Assembly (NCBI GenBank): GCA_963677395.2
Contig: OY781965.2
Span: 2,232,001 to 2,296,000 of the forward strand
Direction of reading: 5' to 3'
Length of the DNA: 64,000 nucleotides
Source of the DNA: G963667975 sp963677395
Lineage (GTDB): Bacteria; Bacteroidota; Bacteroidia; Bacteroidales; G963667975
Shown here piece by piece: positions 62,596 to 64,000 of this stretch. Below the pieces are notes generated by a model. That model did no database searches, was not told the origin of the DNA, and saw nothing but the letters and a program-made list of their open reading frames with translations. The translations under genes were made by a program, and so were the position numbers. Each line of letters starts with the position of its first letter. The stretch's first letter is position 1.

Positions 62596-63903
62596 GTTTG
62601 CTAATTTTTGATTCATTACAGCTTCAATATCATTGAATTTTGACATTTCCCTCTCTTTAAGTTCGTCAACTATTTTGACATACGGTTTCATCGCTTTGAA
62701 ATCCGAGTGTCCAGTCCATTTTATGATGACTTCAGAGGGAATGCCAAGGTATAGCGCATTCACAACAAACGATCTTCTCCCGCAATGAGTTGTTAGAAGT
62801 GCCCATTTTGGGTGTACTTCTTCAATACGTTCGTTACCTTTGAAATAAACTATTCGTATTTGTTCGTTATACTCACAAATCTGACCAAGTTCTTTCAGGT
62901 ATTCGTTCATCTTGACGTTAGAAATAACCGGAAGTACTTTTTGTTTATCAAATTTATAGTCTTTGTCAAGTATTGCTTGAGAGTATTTATTCAGTTCAAT
63001 TTTGATTCCATCAACTGTTTTTTTTGTAACAATTGTAATATATCCGTCTTTTACATCACTTTTTTTGAGTTTTGCAACATCTGAATACCTTAGCCCAGTA
63101 AAGCAACAAAATAAAAACACATCACGAACCCGGGATAAATAGTTTTGATTTTCGTTAAATTCAATATTTTGCATTGTCTGAATTTCGTCCCAAGAAAGAT
63201 AAATAACTTCCTTAGAATTGCCATCCGCACCTTTTAACTTAGGTTTGAACGAAAGGTGTGCTTTTCCGGTATAATACCCGTTTGCAGCCGCCCACCTTAG
63301 AAACCATTTTACATTGTCTATTTGTTTCGAAATAGTTGTGTTTCGCATATCTTTTTTAAGATATTGCACAAAACCAAGTAAATACTTATTATCAATCTCT
63401 TGGAGTCGTATTTTCTTATCGTAAGTCTCAATATGAAGTCTTAAAGATTTAAACTTTGTAAATGTTGCGGCAGTCCATTCGTTTTCCTGACCTACTGTTC
63501 TGGTAAATAAATCCCAGATATGAAAAAAATCATTATTTAAAGCGAAGTCATCTTGTTTTGTTCTCCCTGATAGGTCATTAAATAATTCAATAATCTCTTC
63601 TATAGTAGGAGTCCTTTTTTCAATGAGTTCATACCTGGCAAACACCTCATTGATATTGCTTTTGTAGTTGTCAATTGTTCTATTTATATCATTGTGTGTT
63701 TGCCCGTATTTATTAATGAATCCAGCAAGAACCCTTTCATTTTTCTTGTCCCAAGCTGATTCATCAACACGATGACCAATTGGTATGTCTGTTCTAGATC
63801 CATTAAATGCTATTCTCATTCGAACTGAGATGTTTTTTATTTCTAATACTCCATCTTTTTTACGTTGATTAAGTGAAAAACGAATAGATCTTTTAATATA
63901 CAT
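62575..63903 (-). CDS. tyrosine-type site-specific integrase
   Basis: A 442-residue integrase. The N-terminal arm-binding and SAM-like domains (about 1-215, WTAATFTKFKSLRLHIETYD) precede the catalytic domain with Arg in TGLRYSDVAKL, His/Arg in LTTHCGRRSFVVNAL, the His of KWTGHSDF and the nucleophile Tyr in AMKPYVKIVD. It fits Bacteroidota integrases of conjugative and genomic-island elements. It lies next to tRNA-Ser, so the element's body extends to the right of the window. The upstream 97 bases to the window end show nothing else. Confidence 0.94.
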   Translation of the reverse strand: MYIKRSIRFSLNQRKKDGVLEIKNISVRMRIAFNGSRTDIPIGHRVDESAWDKKNERVLAGFINKYGQTHNDINRTIDNYKSNINEVFARYELIEKRTPTIEEIIELFNDLSGRTKQDDFALNNDFFHIWDLFTRTVGQENEWTAATFTKFKSLRLHIETYDKKIRLQEIDNKYLLGFVQYLKKDMRNTTISKQIDNVKWFLRWAAANGYYTGKAHLSFKPKLKGADGNSKEVIYLSWDEIQTMQNIEFNENQNYLSRVRDVFLFCCFTGLRYSDVAKLKKSDVKDGYITIVTKKTVDGIKIELNKYSQAILDKDYKFDKQKVLPVISNVKMNEYLKELGQICEYNEQIRIVYFKGNERIEEVHPKWALLTTHCGRRSFVVNALYLGIPSEVIIKWTGHSDFKAMKPYVKIVDELKEREMSKFNDIEAVMNQKLANKNTRNH

Positions 63904-64000
63904 TAGGCTGTTTTTTATAAATTCAATTATCTTTTTACTTCTCCAAATGATTTTTTATATAGTAGTCTTTGCCTACCTTTCATTATTTGTAAATAAAGAA

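Overview
The window looks like chromosome from a Bacteroidota species, most likely order Bacteroidales. The evidence is TonB-dependent receptors with carboxypeptidase-like N-terminal domains, two secreted peptidases with type IX secretion (T9SS) tails, LytS/LytTR signalling, Kdo synthesis, many SPII/SPI exports, and repeated copies of the Bacteroidota -7 promoter box (TAnnTTTG). Base composition is moderate in the housekeeping blocks and much more AT-rich in two accessory blocks (about 7.86-10.5 kb and 48.2-53.6 kb).

Layout. 1-2.7 kb: the end of an EamA transporter, kdsA, a small basic protein and an arginase-fold ureohydrolase. 2.8-10.8 kb: a complete RiPP (modified peptide) cluster of the 'grasp-with-spasm' type. 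It has a double-glycine precursor, an unknown secreted protein, an ATP-grasp ligase, a small overlapping ORF, a SPASM protein without the radical-SAM CX3CX2C motif, an HlyD adaptor, a lipoprotein and a C39-peptidase ABC exporter. A decayed acetyltransferase tail sits beside the exporter. 10.8-12 kb: a gene-poor stretch with hairpins and a 42-bp tandem array. 12-24.3 kb: core genes, namely a nucleoid-associated protein, enolase, an aspartase fused to a cyclic-nucleotide-binding-like domain, purE with two outer-membrane proteins, and hpt, three adenylate kinase domains in two genes, obgE and a PAP2 phosphatase. 24.4-32 kb: a methyltransferase behind a structured leader, a run of small minus-strand genes, and a lipoprotein plus M64 peptidase pair. 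32-34 kb: two repeat arrays (42-bp and 199-bp units) and a gene fragment. 34-47.6 kb: a TonB receptor with a LytS/LytTR pair, a YbiT-like ABC-F protein, a repeat coiled-coil protein, and a TonB receptor under a TPP riboswitch. 48.2-53.6 kb: a compact AT-rich four-gene operon (DUF1848 protein, minimal UvrD-like helicase, large SAP-like/coiled-coil protein, methyltransferase-like protein). It ends in a strong terminator and is the best candidate here for an undescribed system. 53.7-62.4 kb: a sulfur amino-acid PLP enzyme, hutI, three TPR/TonB-C proteins, a C10 peptidase and a histidine kinase. 62.4-64 kb: tRNA-Ser(CGA) followed by a tyrosine integrase, the left edge of an element that continues past the window.

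How the parts work together. In the RiPP cluster the maturases should act on the 72-residue core, and the C39 domain should cut after Gly-Gly during export through the ABC/HlyD pair. The TonB receptor at 44.8 kb is probably a thiamine-compound importer switched off by TPP. The receptor/LytS/LytTR trio at 35-39.6 kb is arranged like a self-contained sensing and uptake operon. No searches were run; all family calls come from motifs read in the sequence.
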